Below, one piece after another: positions 17,101 to 25,900 of a DNA stretch of 62,678 nt. The translations under genes were made by a program, and so were the position numbers. A model generated the notes under the pieces. The model saw only the letters and a list, made by a program, of their open reading frames with translations, had not been told where the DNA came from and did not search any database. The DNA comes from Pseudomonas sp. GM21 (GTDB lineage Bacteria > Pseudomonadota > Gammaproteobacteria > Pseudomonadales > Pseudomonadaceae): assembly GCF_000282215.1 (NCBI RefSeq), contig NZ_AKJS01000194.1:1-62678 (forward strand), written 5' to 3'. Within the stretch, counting starts at the first letter, position 1. Each line of letters starts with the position of its first letter.

Positions 17101-17583
17101 GCACAGGCGCTGGATGAAATGCAGGTCGGATTCGTCGTACTGCACGCAGTAGTCGCGATCCGGGTAGACCGCGCCGAGCTGGAAACTGTAAGCGTCAGCG
17201 AGAATGCCGCGCGCTTCCAGGACGTGGGAGATAATGTTCGGCACGCTCAGGTGCTGGAAGATTTGCTGGTCGTGGTTGTGGCGCAGGTAGGCCAGTTGCG
17301 GGCACAGGCTGATGCTGTAGCGGGTCAGTTTTTTACCCGAATCACCTTGTTCGATGCGATAGACCATGCCATGGATGAGGCCTTTGCCGGTCGCACCAAA
17401 AGTCAGGCTACCGGGTTTGTGCAGAATCTCTTCGAGTTTCAGATCGGGGCGGGTGCTGACCAGTTCGATGTCGAAACAGAATGGCTGGTTGAGGGCTTCA
17501 CGGCCGACAAAACTGAGCACTTGCAGATCAGCGGAGACGCCTTCGAGCGTGAGGGAAATATGGGGTGCATTTGCGTCCAGCAT
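14116..17583 (-). CDS. vgrG: T6SS VgrG spike fused to a DUF2235 (Tle1-like) lipase effector
   Basis: 1155 aa. Residues about 1-630 are a full VgrG: gp27-like part, the OB-fold/gp5-like core (GRVKVQFFWDRDG, WLRVATGWAG, GMEVLVTFLEGDPDQPLVTG) and the beta-helix needle. A short Ala/Pro linker and an acidic run (residues 666-681, mostly Glu) lead to a DUF2235 hydrolase domain starting LRVGVFFDGTGNN. The nucleophile elbow is GFSRG with Ser838, and GVHSDLGGGY supplies a probable catalytic Asp/His. DUF2235 proteins of the Tle1 family are T6SS phospholipases that attack target-cell membranes. A specialised effector carried as a VgrG extension explains the coupled lipoprotein gene. No hcp, PAAR or structural T6SS genes are in the window. 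AAGGA lies upstream of the ATG. Confidence 0.92.
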   Translation of the reverse strand: MLDANAPHISLTLEGVSADLQVLSFVGREALNQPFCFDIELVSTRPDLKLEEILHKPGSLTFGATGKGLIHGMVYRIEQGDSGKKLTRYSISLCPQLAYLRHNHDQQIFQHLSVPNIISHVLEARGILADAYSFQLGAVYPDRDYCVQYDESDLHFIQRLCEEEGIHFHFQHSASGHKIVFGDDQTVFRKLSPVAYQQDSGMAAEKPVLKRFNLRLETRTSRVSRRDYDFEKPRLLPEGAAKSAFAPELEDYDYPGHFLTRERGKQLATRALERHRCDYKLAEGKGDEPTLVSGHFMALSEHPRAEWNDLWLLLEVVHEGKQPQVLGEHITSDVTHNKDDFHQGYRNRFLATPWDAHYRPALEHPKPKILGSQTAIVTGPPGEEIHCDEYGRVKVQFFWDRDGQANDKTSCWLRVATGWAGSAYGAIAIPRVGMEVLVTFLEGDPDQPLVTGCLYHKENLVPYDLPTHKTRSTFKTLSSPGGKGYNELRIEDKKGAEQIYLHAQRDWDENIQHDQKIRIGNERHDTVEANAFSEFKVEEHRITHLDRKTEARADDHLTVAMTRHVKVGTAQFVEAGEEIHYNAGDKVVVEGGMEVTAKAGGSFVKVDAGGVTISGAEVKSNSGGAPGSGSGIRILAPIIPGMAAAAAAGKLLSAPPVKELSSPPLEEEELEEEEEEVELEDITLRVGVFFDGTGNNRNNSERVFGCFAPDVNLEEAAEDIRQFCAAHGYDGKGSSPDNSYGNDVSNVARLYDLYESQVDETLPIDAKTASLRVYVDGIGTSSTAEDSTFSQGTGIGVQGVRARVEETPKLIIEQIRRFQENNPDKRVAKIEFDIFGFSRGSAAARDFANEVLKGNQSILAKALPVGGAVLSDSFAWTPHSNVSINYIGVYDTVAAIANPLVGDWTGNNAYNPGINIHLAPDVAKKVVQLVARNERRYNFALNSLGAADIILPGVHSDLGGGYLPKAMERILLSKPRKSPVDERTSFIEANSYKVAQEDLKRLQDQLAQYNLPLEIRTWEVPFRTTGKENRKDMKYVYAAVSSQREVRSDLSLIYFRIMRELAVENGVPFGEIDEGEPRLSLPAELVPISEKLMAYAQGKRKTIGLTSQEEELLFQHYVHISDNWNAAKNRNNSDLNIVFINRPDENSMRTVHPNE

Positions 17584-17721
17584 GCTTTGAATTCCGTCCT
17601 TTGGATAAGCTGGGGCGGATGGTGCAGGATTAGATCGCCTCGTTCAAGGCGCAAATGCTTGGAGCTGTGGGAGTTCAGCTGTCTTCCGATAAGCCTTAAA
17701 AATAAAGTGATCAAGACAGTT

Positions 17722-17808
17722 GCTCCCACACTGGATCTCCAGTGAACACAGCTTTTGTGTTCGGCGACGATCTAATGTGGGAGCGGGCTTGCTCGCGAAG
17801 GGGCCATT
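17722..17808. repeat. REP palindrome pair
   Basis: Inverted REP arms GCTCCCACACTGGATC and GATCTAATGTGGGAGCGGGCTTGCTCGCGAA, in the gap between vgrG and the sugar kinase gene. Confidence 0.75.
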
Positions 17809-17812
17809 AGCT

Positions 17813-18757
17813 TCAGTGAAGGGCCAGTTGATGCCGATAAGGCAAATCCGGCCCGGTCTTGCTGCACGTCAACGCTGCCGCCCGTACTGCAAAATTCAGC
17901 ATCCCGTCGATGTGCTCGCGGCTCAGCGAATGTACACCTTCCACCGAGTCCCTCTGCTGCTCGGTCAACCACGTAATCAACGCCGCCTGGAACGTATCGC
18001 CGGCCCCCACCGTGTCGGCGATCTTCACCGAACTGGCCGGCACTGACCAAGAACCATGAACCCGGCTAAACACCATCGCGCCTTCGCCACCCCGGGTCAT
18101 GAACACCAGCTGACAGCGATGCTGCAGCCAGCCTTCAATGACCCGCTGCGGGTCTTCCTCGGGATACAACAGGTTCAAATCCTCGTCGCTGACTTTGATC
18201 AGGTCGGCATATGCCACCAGTGTCGCGATCCGTGAACGCCACAGGTCGATATTCGGTTCAGGGTTGAGCCGCACGTTCGGATCAAGACTGATTAGGCGTT
18301 TACCACTTTCCCGTTGCACCAGCGCCAATAACGTATCGGCAATCGGTTGGACCACCAATGAGTACGAGCCGATATGCAGGCCGCGCACTTCAGGACCCAG
18401 GGCTGGCAAGTGTTCTGGTTTCAACTGGCGATCCGCGCAGCCTTCACCGCGAAAACTGTAATGCGGCGAGCCATTGGCGCTTAGTGCAACCATCGCCAGG
18501 GTGGTGGGTGCGGCGAAGTCCAGCAGGAAGTCCGGGCGCACGCCTTCATCGTTCAGCACTTGTTGCAAACGCCGACCGAGGTAGTCGGTGGACAACCCGG
18601 CAAACAACGCCGAGTTCACGCCCAAGCGGCGTAATCCGACCGCGACATTGAACGGAGAACCACCGGCAATCGCCTTGAAATTCACTTTCGAAGCCAGACC
18701 GCTGGCATCATCCTCACTGAAGAAATCGAACAGCGCTTCGCCACACACCAGATACAT
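17813..18757 (-). CDS. PfkB-family carbohydrate kinase, probable fructokinase
   Basis: 314 aa from the ATG giving MYLVCGEALFDFF; an upstream ATG would add 10 residues without a better ribosome site. Ribokinase/PfkB signatures are clear: GGSPFNVAVGLRRLGV near the N-terminus and DTVGAGDTFQAAL with the catalytic Asp near the C-terminus. It phosphorylates a sugar, most likely fructose, given resemblance to fructokinases of Pseudomonas mannitol/fructose operons. No transporter or polyol dehydrogenase is adjacent, so the substrate remains open. Confidence 0.85.
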   Translation of the reverse strand: MYLVCGEALFDFFSEDDASGLASKVNFKAIAGGSPFNVAVGLRRLGVNSALFAGLSTDYLGRRLQQVLNDEGVRPDFLLDFAAPTTLAMVALSANGSPHYSFRGEGCADRQLKPEHLPALGPEVRGLHIGSYSLVVQPIADTLLALVQRESGKRLISLDPNVRLNPEPNIDLWRSRIATLVAYADLIKVSDEDLNLLYPEEDPQRVIEGWLQHRCQLVFMTRGGEGAMVFSRVHGSWSVPASSVKIADTVGAGDTFQAALITWLTEQQRDSVEGVHSLSREHIDGMLNFAVRAAALTCSKTGPDLPYRHQLALH

Positions 18758-18878
18758 AGTTGCTCGCTCTTTAAAGGGTTGCGACATGCTGTTGTTAGCA
18801 CTCATCGGCTTACTGTCAGGGGCGCGATCATGCCTCTATCCAGGTTTGCATTGCCAGCGTGCAGTGCGCGCACTGGCG

Positions 18879-19769
18879 TCAGGAAGTCGCCACCCGATCA
18901 TGCAAGGCACGACCGTAAACGGCTTTCATGCTCGTGGCCATCCAGCAGTATCGAACGATCTCTGACTCGTCGAAGAAGTCGATATTGATAATGCTGCAAC
19001 GTGTGACCCAGTCCCGGGTCGGGTGGAACCAGTCGTTGATATGGGTCTTGATGTCCTGAGGGCCGCCCAGAAACGCGTAGCTAGTGGCTGACAGCGACCA
19101 TAGGAACGTTTCGTAAGGCGCATCCTGAAGTGTGCTGGTGATATGACGCTTCAGGTCATCGGTGTCAGCGAAAGTGATAGCGCTCCATTTGTGCGGGATG
19201 CGCGGCCAGAAGTAGTCCGCGTTCAGCTCTGGAATCAGCGGTGCTGCCAGCACTATCCTGCGGCGCGAGCCAAGGCGTTTCAGTTCACCTAGCGTCTTCG
19301 TGGCATGGGCAGGTGCAATAATCCGGTCTCCCAGTCGACTGACCAGCAGATGATTCAGTTTTTGATAGTCGAAGGGTTTGGTCCCGTCTCCGAGCTGGTG
19401 GAAGTCGAAGACGATGAACTCATCCGGATTTTGATCGAGAAACGTTGTTACGGCACTGATCAATTCCTCGAGGACGCGGTGCGATTGGTAGCCGTTATGA
19501 TGGAAATAGAAAATAGATTGATCGTGACCCTGGGTATAACCAAGTCGGATATCAAACGCTCTTGCACCATTCGCAAGTTGCCACGCGAACGAGTCATTCT
19601 GGCAGGTGGTCCAGTTACCAATAAGCACGTCATAGTTGGGTGCCTGTTTATCCATGCCAGCGTTATGAGCGCAGGGCCAGACGATATCGGTCAGTTTCAG
19701 GCGGTCGATGTCAAGAGTGTTGCTCATCCATTTGTGTTTATCCAAATTCCCTTTTGTATGTCTTGTCAT
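18879..19769 (-). CDS. PI-PLC-like phosphodiesterase (copy 1)
   Basis: 296 aa from the ATG preceded by AGGATTGGAA. PLC-like TIM-barrel phosphodiesterase: the first catalytic His is His35 in PCAHNAGMD, Arg75 is in GARAFDIRL, and the second His is His90 or His91 in YFHHNGY. DEFIVFDFHQL is also typical of the PI-PLC X domain. Bacterial members cleave phosphatidylinositol or GPI anchors, or related phosphodiesters. No signal peptide is visible, which is unusual for a PI-PLC acting outside the cell. It is a diverged paralogue of the next gene upstream. Confidence 0.8.
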   Translation of the reverse strand: MTRHTKGNLDKHKWMSNTLDIDRLKLTDIVWPCAHNAGMDKQAPNYDVLIGNWTTCQNDSFAWQLANGARAFDIRLGYTQGHDQSIFYFHHNGYQSHRVLEELISAVTTFLDQNPDEFIVFDFHQLGDGTKPFDYQKLNHLLVSRLGDRIIAPAHATKTLGELKRLGSRRRIVLAAPLIPELNADYFWPRIPHKWSAITFADTDDLKRHITSTLQDAPYETFLWSLSATSYAFLGGPQDIKTHINDWFHPTRDWVTRCSIINIDFFDESEIVRYCWMATSMKAVYGRALHDRVATS

Positions 19770-19921
19770 TTCCAATCCTGTTTGTGATTTTGCCCCGTCC
19801 GTGGGGGAGTACCGTCGGTAAAACAACAATAGAAGATAAACGCGTGGTTGCCAGCGGCTGAAACAAATTTATAAACATAGCGAATGTATGGCGCGTTCAA
19901 TACATGCCTGATTGGTATGCG

Positions 19922-20818
19922 TCAAACGTCGTTGTTCGCTTTGATCATATTTGCCGTCCGACAATGTTGCGCCAGTTTCGATGTTTCAAAAAAATCTGCA
20001 TTAATAATGCTGCTTTTCAGAACCCAGTCACGGCCAGCGGGATCAAACCAGTCGTCCAGCTGCTGCCTGATATTCACCGGCCCCCCCAAGGCACTGTAAC
20101 TGGTGGCAGAGAGCGACCATGGCAACCCGCGAGGCGGGTACTTCATGACCTGCGTGATATGCATGGTTAACTCACTAATGCTGGTGGTCGCAATGCCACT
20201 CCATTTGTGCTCGATTTTTCGACAAAACCACGTCGAGTCCAAGTCCGGATGACGCTCGGTTGCTACCAGCACTCGTTGTGCGTAGCTGACTTGCTTAAGT
20301 TGTCCAAGCGTCAGGAAAGCATTGCTGGAGGGGATCATCCGGTCTCCCAAATGTGTCAATAGAAACCTGTTCAACTCCTTGAAATTGAAAGGCAGTTTGT
20401 CGGACGTCAATTCGTGAAAGTCCAGCAAGATAAATTCGTCGGGGTTCTCTTGAAGAAAACGGATCACGCCCGTCACCAGGTTTTCCAGCGAACGGGACGA
20501 GCGAAACCCGTCGTGATGGAACCAGAACGTGGCGACACCTTTTTTGGAAACCTCGTACTCCAGCCTCAGGTCGAGTGCACGCGCACCTTGGGTCAATTGA
20601 AAGTAAAAGCTATTGCTTTGACAGGACGCCCAGTGACTTACGCCCGGTGCTGCATAAGTTGCTTTTTTATCTACGCCGGCATTGTGAGCGCCGGGTAATA
20701 CCAGGTCGGCAAACGACAGGTTGTCAATAGCCGGGGTGTCGCTCATCCAACGGTTCAGTGTGAAATCCACACTGTCATGGATGGAATTTGACAGGGTATC
20801 TAGATGGGTATTGCTCAT
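19922..20818 (-). CDS. PI-PLC-like phosphodiesterase (copy 2)
   Basis: 298 aa from the ATG preceded by AAGGAAG. It shares order and catalytic residues with copy 1: His45 in PGAHNAGVD, Arg85 in GARALDLRL, His101/His102 in FHHDGF, then DEFILLDFHEL and SLSATSYSALGGP. Both copies lack a signal peptide and end with an SIIN-ADFF/IDFF segment. The 150-bp gap between copies carries no gene. Their real substrate is unknown; soluble one-domain bacterial PI-PLC homologues may act as toxins or in lipid turnover. Confidence 0.8.
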   Translation of the reverse strand: MSNTHLDTLSNSIHDSVDFTLNRWMSDTPAIDNLSFADLVLPGAHNAGVDKKATYAAPGVSHWASCQSNSFYFQLTQGARALDLRLEYEVSKKGVATFWFHHDGFRSSRSLENLVTGVIRFLQENPDEFILLDFHELTSDKLPFNFKELNRFLLTHLGDRMIPSSNAFLTLGQLKQVSYAQRVLVATERHPDLDSTWFCRKIEHKWSGIATTSISELTMHITQVMKYPPRGLPWSLSATSYSALGGPVNIRQQLDDWFDPAGRDWVLKSSIINADFFETSKLAQHCRTANMIKANNDV

Positions 20819-20968
20819 ACAGCTTCCTTGCATGGGTAATAAATAATTTGCGGGGTTGATCGCTCGTAACGTTCTGAGCGAAGGCTAATACTTATAACCT
20901 TATGCAAGGTGAAAGCCAAACAAGGCGTGAATCAAAAAGTGTAAGTGTTTAGAGGGTTTAATTAAGGC

Positions 20969-22270
20969 TCAGACATCTTCTTTATGTCGGTTCTTGGCTT
21001 CGATCCACTGCGACATATATTGAGTGCTTTTATGCTGATGATGACGCAGCATACTGCCGATGAAGTTGTTTCGTCGGATAGCGCAGAGTTGCTGCCGACA
21101 ATCGTTGAGTTTGGCGATCAATGCTGGACCGTGAATAGCTGACGGGTAACGAGTGCTCAATAATTCAAACCCGGACGCTTGTGCCTGTAACCACCGGGTT
21201 TCATCTTTATAGAGTTGTACGGCGTTATCGGCAAACGCCTGGGCCGTCCTGGTTATCGCGCCCGGCCAAGCTTCTACGCCATGCATGGCCTCTGCGCCAA
21301 TCGGCGTTGTGATATTCGGTGTGCCACAGATCATCGCGTCGACGATTTTGCCTTTGATTCCCGCCCCAAACCGCAACGGCGCCAGACACACCCGTGCCGC
21401 CGACATCACTTGCAAGGCGTCTTCAGCCCAGTTCATCACATGAAAGCCCTGCGACGGGTTGTGCAGGGCAGTGGCCTTGGGTGGTGTGTAAGCGCCGTAG
21501 ATATGCAACTGCGCCGTGGGCAGTTGCTCGCGGATCAGCGGCCAGATTGCCGCTTTCATCCAAAGCACCGCGTCCCAATTCGGAGCATGACGAAAGTTGC
21601 CGATACTCAAAAAATGCGCCCGGTCTGCAAACGCGGTTGGCGGGGCACTCGGCAGATCGACCATCAGCGGACACCAGTGCAGCAAGTTGCGCGGCAGTTT
21701 GAACTGCTCGACCAGCAACTCGATTTCCACTTCGGAGATCATCAGGTTCAAATCGCAGCGGTACAGCGCGGCGATCTCACGTTTGGCCAAGTCCGTATCA
21801 GCCATCAATTCGAACTCTTCACGCAAGGCCGGGGCAAACAACTCGCTGAAGTCATTGGCGTCATCGCGGTCTTTCAATCGCTCTTTAAGCCGTTGATGCC
21901 GGGCATGGCGCAGGCTTTGCAAATCCGACGTCTCAAGCACACGCAAGGCGTTTGGGCAGTGTTTTTCAACGCGCCAGCCGAATTGTTCTTCCATCATGAA
22001 CTGATCGAACAGCACGATATCCGGCGCCAGTTCACTGATAAACACGTCGAAGCTACTGTTGTTCAACTCGATTGCCACTTCACGAATACCCAGCGCCGTC
22101 AGGTCTGCCCGGTGTTCGCCGGTGCCGGCCGGGCTGCTGAAGGTAATGTCCCAGCCTTGTTGCAAGAACGTATCGAGAATTTGCATCACATGCCCGCTAG
22201 CCGCTGAAGAGCGCGGCTCGGGCCAGACGTAACCAATGACCAGGACTTTGGTTGCGTGGGGCTGACTCAT
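20969..22270 (-). CDS. Glycosyltransferase, GT4/GT1 type
   Basis: 433 aa. GT-B fold: the N-terminal domain begins KVLVIGYVWPEPRSSAASGH and the C-terminal domain has FLSIGNFRHAPNWDAVLW and a donor-binding region ending CLAPLRFGAGIKGKIVDAMICGTPNITTPIGAEAM, the E-x7-E-like area of GT4 enzymes. The C-terminal 50 residues are basic and may contact the membrane or a partner. Acceptor and sugar cannot be told. It is followed on the same strand by the PI-PLC pair and preceded by a single-receiver gene, so it is not part of a surface polysaccharide cluster. Confidence 0.8.
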   Translation of the reverse strand: MSQPHATKVLVIGYVWPEPRSSAASGHVMQILDTFLQQGWDITFSSPAGTGEHRADLTALGIREVAIELNNSSFDVFISELAPDIVLFDQFMMEEQFGWRVEKHCPNALRVLETSDLQSLRHARHQRLKERLKDRDDANDFSELFAPALREEFELMADTDLAKREIAALYRCDLNLMISEVEIELLVEQFKLPRNLLHWCPLMVDLPSAPPTAFADRAHFLSIGNFRHAPNWDAVLWMKAAIWPLIREQLPTAQLHIYGAYTPPKATALHNPSQGFHVMNWAEDALQVMSAARVCLAPLRFGAGIKGKIVDAMICGTPNITTPIGAEAMHGVEAWPGAITRTAQAFADNAVQLYKDETRWLQAQASGFELLSTRYPSAIHGPALIAKLNDCRQQLCAIRRNNFIGSMLRHHQHKSTQYMSQWIEAKNRHKEDV

Positions 22271-22318
22271 TAACGGGTATTCCTTGGTGCGGGTAGAGGA
22301 GTGGGTGATACGAGGAAC

Positions 22319-22687
22319 TCAGGCCTGACTGACAAGCATGGATTTGACCTTGTCGCGCAACTGGTCAATGGAGAACGGCTTGCCGATGACGTGCATGCCA
22401 TCAGGCACATCAATACTTTCGGCGTAACCGCTGGCGAACAGGATCGGCAGGTCAGGGCGCAGCATCCGGGCCTGGACGGCCAGTTCTCGTCCGTCCATCA
22501 CGGGCAAGCCGACATCGGTCATCATCAAATCGATGTACTGGTCTTCGTCGTTGAGAAATTCCAGCGCCTGTTCGCTGCCATCCGCCTCAAGTACTTTGAA
22601 CTCCAGCTCCTCCAGCACGTCAACGATCAGCATGCGCACAATGGCATCGTCTTCGACTACTAATATGATGGATGCGTCGGCGGACAT
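22319..22687 (-). CDS. Single-domain response regulator (CheY-like receiver)
   Basis: 122 aa from the ATG giving MSADASIILVVEDD. One receiver domain: acidic pair in VEDD (residues 11-14), phosphoacceptor Asp58 in MTDVGLP, and the conserved Lys in GKPF near the end. The receiver type is that found at the C-terminus of hybrid kinases (GLPVMDGRELA, FASGYAES). It is divergent from the large hybrid kinase gene, suggesting shared control and possible phosphotransfer. Confidence 0.88.
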   Translation of the reverse strand: MSADASIILVVEDDAIVRMLIVDVLEELEFKVLEADGSEQALEFLNDEDQYIDLMMTDVGLPVMDGRELAVQARMLRPDLPILFASGYAESIDVPDGMHVIGKPFSIDQLRDKVKSMLVSQA

Positions 22688-22949
22688 AGTGGGAGCTCTC
22701 AAAGAATGAATTCAGGGTGCCGGTCATTAAAAATCGCCGGCCTCTTGCATGAGTAAGTGGCGGATCCCGACAAGTTCCCAACGCTGCGCAAAAAAGAATC
22801 ACGGTACAAGAAACAGCAAGGATAACCGCTCCCTTTGCGCTCGCGCAGCTAAATGCGGGTATTTACCTTGATACGCGGTAGAAAATTGGATCACATCCCC
22901 TTTTTTGGGGCAAACTCCTTCGTTTTGAACAGTTCGACAAGGCCTCCCC

Positions 22950-25900
22950 ATGACCACTGCGTCTTCGGTTGATGAGCAACGATTCCGCAAACTCCTGAGC
23001 CGCAACGTCAGCCTGCCATTGGGGGTCGGCGTCATCAGTGCGGTGTTTTTTGTCTCGCTGATCACTTATCTGTTGTCGGTGATCCAGTGGGTCGAGCACA
23101 CCGACCGGGTGATCAATAACGCCAATGAAGCTTCCAAGCTGACGGTTGATCTGGAAACCGGCATGCGCGGTTACCTGCTGACCGGCGATGAACGCTTTCT
23201 TGATCCCTACGAAACCGCCAAACCCAGAATCACGGTCGCTCTTAACACTTTGCTGGAACTCACCGCTGACAACCCGGCGCAGACCGATCGTGTGCGTCGT
23301 CTGCAAGCTTTGCAGACGGACTGGACCACCTACGCGCAATCGATGATCGATTTGCAGCGTACCAGCGGGGATTACCGCGCCGCGGTAAAGACCGGGCGCG
23401 GCAAGCGGCTGACGGATGAAATTCGCAAGCAGTTCGAAGAAGTGATCGATATGGAGCAGCAGTTGCGCGCCACGCGTAACGACGAAGTGCGCCGAACCAC
23501 GATCTGGAGCATCGGCCTGTACCTGCTGTTCGTCGCCAGTATCAGCGCCTTGCTGGCCTACATTGGCCGTCGCGACCTGCTCAATCTTTCGCAAGTCTAC
23601 AGTGCCAACCTGGCGGCACAACAAGTCAGCGCCCGGCGTCTGGAACAACAGGCCTGGCTGCGCAATGGCCAGACCGAGCTGGCCGAACAAGTGTTGGGGC
23701 AACTGAGCCTCAATGTATTGGGCCGCAACATTTTGCAGTTTTGCGCGCAGTACCTGGGCACCGCTGTCGCCGCCATTTATGTTCGCGAAGAGCACGGCGG
23801 CCTCAAGCGTATTGCTTCTTACGGTTTCTCCCGTGAGCAGGAAGAACGTGACCAGCACATCTACAGCGATGAAGGGATTGTCGGTCAGGTCGCGAACCAG
23901 GCTCGCCTGATCCGTCTTGATGACGTTCCCCGCGATTACTTCAAGGTCAGTTCCGGGTTGGGCGAAGGCCTGCCGCATAGCGTGCTCGTGGTGCCGACCA
24001 GTGATGACGAGCGGATCAACGGCGTGATCGAACTCGGTTTCCTGCGGCCGTTGAATGATCGTGACATCGAGTTGCTGGAGTTGATTGCCGGCAACATCGG
24101 CACTTCCATCGAGGCCGCTCGCTATCGCCAACGGTTGCAGGAAGTGTTGGGCGAAACCCAGCAGCTCAATGAAGAGCTGCAAGTGCAGCAAGAAGAGCTC
24201 AAGACTGCCAACGAAGAGCTGGAAGAACAGTCGCGAATTCTCAAGGAGTCCCAGGCGCACCTGGAAACCCAGCAGGTCGAACTGGAACAGACCAACGAGC
24301 AGCTCGCTGAGCAAGCGCAGATCCTGGCGGATCAACGCGATGCCATGGACCTGAAAAACACCGAGCTCAATCAGGCTCAGGTGCAGCTTGAAGATCGCGC
24401 ACTGGAGTTGCAGCGCTCCAGCAAGTACAAGTCCGAGTTTCTCGCCAACATGTCCCACGAATTGCGCACGCCGCTGAACAGTTCGTTGATCCTGGCCAAA
24501 TTGCTCGCTGAAAACCCGCAGGAAAACCTCACGGCCGAGCAGGTGAAATTCGCCGAGTCGATCTATTCCGCCGGTAATGACTTGCTCAATCTGATCAACG
24601 ACATCCTCGATATTTCCAAGGTCGAGGCCGGCAAACTGGAGATGCATCCCGAGAACGTCAGCGTCGAGCGTCTGGTAGACGGTTTGCGCGGGATGTTCGA
24701 ACCGATGGCGGCGGACAAGAACCTCGCGTTTCATGTCGAGTCGCAACCCGGTTCGCCGAAGATGCTCTTCACCGATCGCCAGCGTCTGGAACAAGTGATC
24801 AAAAATCTGCTGTCGAACGCAGTGAAGTTCACCGAGAGGGGCTCGGTCAGCCTGGCCGTGGCGTCGCAGCCCAATAACGGCGTCGCCTTTATCATCCGCG
24901 ACTCCGGTATCGGTATTGCCGAGGACCAGCAGGACGGTATTTTCGAAGCGTTTCGCCAGGCCGATGGCACCACTAATCGGCGCTATGGCGGCACCGGTCT
25001 GGGCTTGTCGATTTCCCGGGACCTGGCCGCGCTGCTCGGTGGTTCGATCAGCGTAACCAGTGAGCCGGGGCAGGGCAGTGTGTTCACCCTGGTCTTGCCT
25101 CAGCAATATGTCGAGCCGGGCGACACGCCTGTCGAACCGATGAAGGCGTCCCCCATGGCAATCACCCACCGCGTGGCAGCGGCAGCGCTGGTGCCGCTGA
25201 TTGCCGAGGTGGATATTCCGCGCTTCAATGATGACCGCGCTCAAGCGCCGTTCAAGACGCGATGTATTCTGGTGGTGGAAGATGAGCCCAACTTTGCGCA
25301 CATCCTCTACGATCTCGCCCATGAACTGGGCTATCAATGCCTGGTCGCCCACGGTGCCGACGAAGGTTATGACCTGGCCAAGGAGTTTATTCCCGACGCC
25401 ATTTTGCTGGACATGCGCCTGCCCGATCACTCCGGTCTGACCGTATTGCAGCGCCTGAAGGAACACGCCGAAACCCGGCACATTCCGGTGCACGTGATTT
25501 CGGTTGAAGACCGGGTTGAAGCCGCAATGCACATGGGCGCCATCGGTTACGCGGTCAAGCCAACCACCCGCGAAGAACTCAAGGACGTGTTCGCCCGCCT
25601 CGAAGCCAAGCTGACCCAAAAGGTCAAACGGGTGCTGCTGGTGGAGGACGACGACCTGCAGCGCGACAGCATTGCCCGCCTGATCGGCGACGAAGACATC
25701 GAAATCACGGCCGTTGGACTGGCTCAGGATGCTCTGGACCTGCTGCGCACGACGATTTTCGATTGCATGATCATCGACCTGAAGCTGCCGGACATGCTCG
25801 GCAACGACTTGCTCAAGCGCATGTCCACCGAAGACATCTGCTCGTTCCCGCCGGTGATTGTCTACACCGGACGCAACCTGACTCGCGATGAAGAGGCCGA

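Noticed and set aside
16180..17745. 521-codon plus-strand frame opposite vgrG
   Set aside because: Antisense to conserved VgrG sequence and rich in Val/Ala/Phe without motif; not a gene.
22890..22915. CCCC-TTTTTT-GGGG hairpin before the hybrid kinase gene
   Set aside because: The four-base stem with T-loop has no T-run after it; too weak to call a terminator.
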